Assembly (NCBI GenBank): GCA_902496455.1
Contig: CABVAY010000061.1
Coordinates: 1 to 7,738 of the forward strand
Direction of reading: 5' to 3'
From: an uncultured Collinsella sp.
GTDB taxonomy: Bacteria > Actinomycetota > Coriobacteriia > Coriobacteriales > Coriobacteriaceae
DNA: 7,738 nucleotides
The notes beneath the pieces are model-generated. The model was not told where the DNA came from, searched no databases, and worked only from the letters and a program-made list of their open reading frames with translations. Made by a program: the position numbers and the translations under genes. Numbering within the stretch: position 1 is the first letter of the stretch; every line of letters starts with the position of its first letter. This document shows, one piece after another, positions 5,964-7,738 of this stretch.

Positions 5964-5989
5964 TCGGTCGGTGGTTGCCACCCGACCGA
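5964..5989 (+). promoter_or_regulatory. Leader hairpin upstream of fchA
   Basis: TCGGTCGG (5964-5971) pairs with CCGACCGA (5982-5989). An inner TGG/CCA pairing and a TTG loop extend the stem, with one bulged C at 5981. It sits between the predicted transcription start and the ribosome binding site (GAAGG, 6002-6006). No T tract follows, so it is not a standard terminator. It may stabilise the leader or be a protein-binding site; no known riboswitch class is recognised. Confidence 0.4.
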
Positions 5990-6015
5990 TGTATATGACT
6001 TGAAGGTGCGTGCGT

Positions 6016-6648
6016 ATGAGCCAAGAGATGATGGACAAGACCTGCCGCGGGTTTGCCGAGGCGCTTGCCGCGCGCGAGCCGGTTCCCGGCGGTGGCAGCG
6101 CGAGCGCCTTTGTGGGCGCGCTGGGCGCCTCGCTGTGCGGAATGGTTGCCCGCTACGGTGCGACCAATCCCGCGCTTGCTGATCGTGCGGATGACCTGAC
6201 GCGTGCGTTTGCCCAGGCGGATGAGCTGGCCCAGGAGCTTGTCGAGTTGGTTGCCGAGGACGTTCGTGCCTACGGGCGGGTGTCCGCGGCGTACGGTATT
6301 CCGCGTGACGATCCGGCTCGAGCGACCGCGATTCAGGATGCTCTGCATGTGGCCGCTATGCCGCCGTATCGCATTATGGATGCCTGCGGGCGTGCGCTGG
6401 CGCTGCTCGAGGACATGGCCGACAAGGGTTCGCGTCAGCTGCTGTCCGATGTGGCGTGCGGCGCCGTGTTCTGCCGTGCTGCTATGCAGGGCGCGAGCTT
6501 GACGCTCTTTGCGAACACCACGTCTATGAAGGATCGCGTTCGTGCTAAGGAGCTCGAGACCGCGTGTGATGAGTTGCTCGACACATGGTTGCCGCGCGCC
6601 GATGCGCTGGCGCGCCGCGCCTCCGACGCTGCAAGGAAGAGAGGATAG
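6016..6648 (+). CDS. fchA: Cyclodeaminase/cyclohydrolase family protein (formimino-THF cyclodeaminase type)
   Basis: This 210-residue protein has the usual length for stand-alone FchA-type enzymes and the same fold as the cyclodeaminase half of FTCD. The hallmark PVPGGGSASAFVGALGASL lies near residues 22-40, where the glycine loop contributes to folate binding in the family. The rest is mostly helical. Known members release ammonia from 5-formimino-THF to give 5,10-methenyl-THF, while the methylotroph homologue Fch hydrolyses methenyl-THF to 10-formyl-THF. Sequence alone does not separate these activities. ATG 6016 is chosen over the in-frame GTG at 6010 because GAAGG (6002-6006) is 9 nt from the ATG but only 3 nt from the GTG. 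It is followed after 2 bp by folD, so the two are surely co-transcribed and act in the same cytoplasmic one-carbon pathway. Confidence 0.85.
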   Translation: MSQEMMDKTCRGFAEALAAREPVPGGGSASAFVGALGASLCGMVARYGATNPALADRADDLTRAFAQADELAQELVELVAEDVRAYGRVSAAYGIPRDDPARATAIQDALHVAAMPPYRIMDACGRALALLEDMADKGSRQLLSDVACGAVFCRAAMQGASLTLFANTTSMKDRVRAKELETACDELLDTWLPRADALARRASDAARKRG

Positions 6649-6650
6649 CT

Positions 6651-7505
6651 ATGGTTGAACTGCTGAAGGGTGCTCCCGTTGCCCGTGCTTTGACTGAGGA
6701 GCTTGCCGCTCGCTGCGCAGCGCTGCGCGAGCGGGGCGTTGTTCCGACGTTGGCTATCGTGCGTGTGGGTGAGCACGAGGACGACCTATCCTACGAGCGC
6801 GGCGCTCTCAAGCGCTGCGAGAAGGTTGGCATTGAGGCGCGCCGCGTTTTGCTTCCTGCCGATGTTTCGCAGGACGAGCTGCTGGCGGCCATCGAGGACA
6901 TCAATACTGATTCGGCTGTTCATGGCTGTCTGATGTTCCGCCCGCTGCCCGCCGGCCTTGACGAGAACGCCGTCGCCGCAGCGCTCGATCCCGCCAAGGA
7001 CGTTGACTCCATGACGCCGTCTTCGCTGCTTACCACGCTTTCGGGGCGCGGCGAGGGTTTTGCTCCCTGCACGGCCGAGGCAGTGTTAGCGTTGCTGGAC
7101 CATTACGGTGTTGAGCTGGATGGAGCTAAGGTTGCTGTGGCCGGGCGTTCGCTGGTGATCGGGCGTCCTGTTGCCGCCATGCTTACGGCGCGCAATGCGA
7201 CCGTGACGACGTGCCATACGCATACGCGCGACCTTGCTGCCGAGTGCCGTGCTGCCGACATTGTGGTTGCCGCCGTTGGACGCGCGCGCACGATTGGCGT
7301 GGATGCCGTTCGCGAGGACCAGACGATCATTGATGTGGGCATTAACTGGGATGAGGACGCTGGCAAGCTGGTGGGTGACGTCGATTTTGTTGCCGCGGAG
7401 CCGGTTGTTGGTGCCATCACCCCCGTGCCGGGCGGCGTGGGCGCCGTGACAACGGCGATTCTCGCCAAACATGTGATCGAAGCGGCCGAGCGCGCATCGA
7501 TATAG
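6651..7505 (+). CDS. folD: Methylenetetrahydrofolate dehydrogenase (FolD family), probably lacking cyclohydrolase activity
   Basis: This is a 284-residue cytoplasmic enzyme of normal FolD length. ATG 6651 lies 2 bp after the fchA stop, with GAGG at 6641-6644. The Rossmann motif GRSLVIGRP, the DVGIN segment and the C-terminal TPVPGGVGAVT signature are all present, so NAD(P)-dependent interconversion of methylene- and methenyl-THF is expected. The substrate-site motifs are altered. The usual YVxxK is YERGA (Y48 to A52), so the position of E. coli FolD Lys54 is alanine in an ungapped alignment. The usual QLPLP is FRPLP (F96-R97), so the conserved Gln is phenylalanine. DVD (117-119) is kept but followed by S rather than G. 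In characterised FolD/MTHFD enzymes that Lys is needed for cyclohydrolase activity while dehydrogenase activity survives its loss. The neighbouring fchA could supply the missing step. I recall YERGA-type FolD proteins in other gut anaerobes, so this is likely a true subfamily rather than decay. Confidence 0.92.
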   Translation: MVELLKGAPVARALTEELAARCAALRERGVVPTLAIVRVGEHEDDLSYERGALKRCEKVGIEARRVLLPADVSQDELLAAIEDINTDSAVHGCLMFRPLPAGLDENAVAAALDPAKDVDSMTPSSLLTTLSGRGEGFAPCTAEAVLALLDHYGVELDGAKVAVAGRSLVIGRPVAAMLTARNATVTTCHTHTRDLAAECRAADIVVAAVGRARTIGVDAVREDQTIIDVGINWDEDAGKLVGDVDFVAAEPVVGAITPVPGGVGAVTTAILAKHVIEAAERASI

Positions 7506-7606
7506 GCGTTTTGGGCTGTTTGAGGGGTTGGCTATATACCACGTGGTCAAAAAGCGCCAAATATGAGTACTGTTGCCAAGATAGTCACATATATTTTACG
7601 TCTTTT

Positions 7607-7651
7607 GGGCTTCCTAACGATATTCATTCTCGTTAGAAAGCCCATTTTATT
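7607..7651 (+). terminator. Candidate terminator of the fchA-folD operon
   Basis: GGGCTT (7607-7612) plus CTAACGA (7614-7620) pairs with TCGTTAG (7630-7636) plus AAGCCC (7638-7643). This gives a 13-bp stem with one C-A mismatch and a 9-nt loop, followed by ATTTTATT. It lies about 100 bp after the folD stop. The T tract is interrupted, so efficiency may be modest. Apart from this stem, I see no gene in 7506-7738. Confidence 0.6.
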
Positions 7652-7738
7652 GAACCTATGGGGAATAACGCTGCCTCGCTTTTGGTAGCGCGCACAGTCG
7701 TGGTGTAAGAAGCAAGGGAGGGCCATCGCCTAGAATCG

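Larger units (their letters stand above)
5556..6015. other. Divergent intergenic region (lipoprotein / fchA), 460 bp
   Basis: The region separates the minus-strand lipoprotein from the plus-strand fchA-folD operon. It contains a candidate sigma70-type promoter (5910-5938) and a leader hairpin (5964-5989) for fchA. It also holds a terminator-like hairpin on the minus strand (5724-5702, then CCCTCTTTT) and two copies of a 17-bp imperfect direct repeat (5630-5646, 5838-5854). I found no convincing lipoprotein promoter. Short frames exist on both strands (for example minus 5947-5723, 74 codons), but none has both a good ribosome binding site and recognisable protein content, so I call no gene here. 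Confidence 0.6.

Noticed and set aside
6010..6015. GTG at 6010 as the fchA start
   Set aside because: Only 3 nt from the GAAGG box; the ATG at 6016 has workable spacing.
6585..6650. Upstream in-frame start for folD inside fchA
   Set aside because: It would add 22 residues with no family counterpart; ATG 6651 has its own GAGG box and gives the normal FolD N-terminus.
7538..7547. Perfect 10-bp palindrome ACCACGTGGT
   Set aside because: About seven 10-bp palindromes are expected by chance in this length and nothing links it to a gene.
1..7738. Reassigned TGA (for example to Trp), as none of the five genes whose stop lies in the window ends in TGA
   Set aside because: Five stops (four TAG, one TAA) is too small a sample, and none of the other genes contains any in-frame TGA, which reassignment would produce.

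Overview
The window looks like chromosomal DNA from a high-GC anaerobic actinobacterium. My best guess is the class Coriobacteriia and a Collinsella-like organism. This is inferred from overall GC content, the style of the IS3-family transposases, a LAXTG-type surface anchor and the fchA-folD pair; no taxonomic marker gene is present.

Layout, left to right. (1) Positions 1-760 hold the right-hand part of an IS3-family insertion sequence (plus strand, left end outside the window). It abuts, and appears to have inserted into, a second and different IS3-family element on the minus strand (761 to about 1996). The second element's transposase loses only its extreme C-terminus at the 760/761 junction. 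(2) About 1997-2100 is a short scar that may hold the decayed start of an HPr-like gene. (3) Positions 2170-4656 (minus) hold one long secreted-protein locus: a Tat-type signal peptide, a ricin/beta-trefoil-like region, a PI-PLC X catalytic domain, Ig-like repeats, a Gly/Ser/Lys linker and a C-terminal LADTG sorting signal. A single in-frame TGA at 4231-4233 splits it into a 141-aa signal-bearing piece and a 614-aa catalytic piece, so it is probably a recent pseudogene. A terminator follows at 2101-2137. (4) Positions 4962-5555 (minus) encode a 197-aa lipoprotein of unknown function with its own terminator at 4863-4890. (5) Positions 5556-6015 are a 460-bp divergent intergenic region. It holds a candidate plus-strand promoter, a leader hairpin, a terminator-like hairpin on the minus strand and a 17-bp imperfect direct repeat. 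(6) Positions 6016-7505 (plus) are a two-gene operon: an FchA-type cyclodeaminase/cyclohydrolase and a FolD-family methylene-THF dehydrogenase, 2 bp apart, with a hairpin terminator candidate at 7607-7650.

How the genes relate. The fchA-folD pair is a one-carbon folate module. FolD keeps its nucleotide-binding motifs but lacks the lysine needed for cyclohydrolase activity. This suggests a split of labour in which FchA makes or opens methenyl-THF and FolD acts only as the dehydrogenase. The PI-PLC and lipoprotein genes are cell-surface functions, separately transcribed from the minus strand. The IS block has more extreme GC and third-position GC than the rest and is the mobile, rearranged part of the window. 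I see no CRISPR array, tRNA or rRNA.
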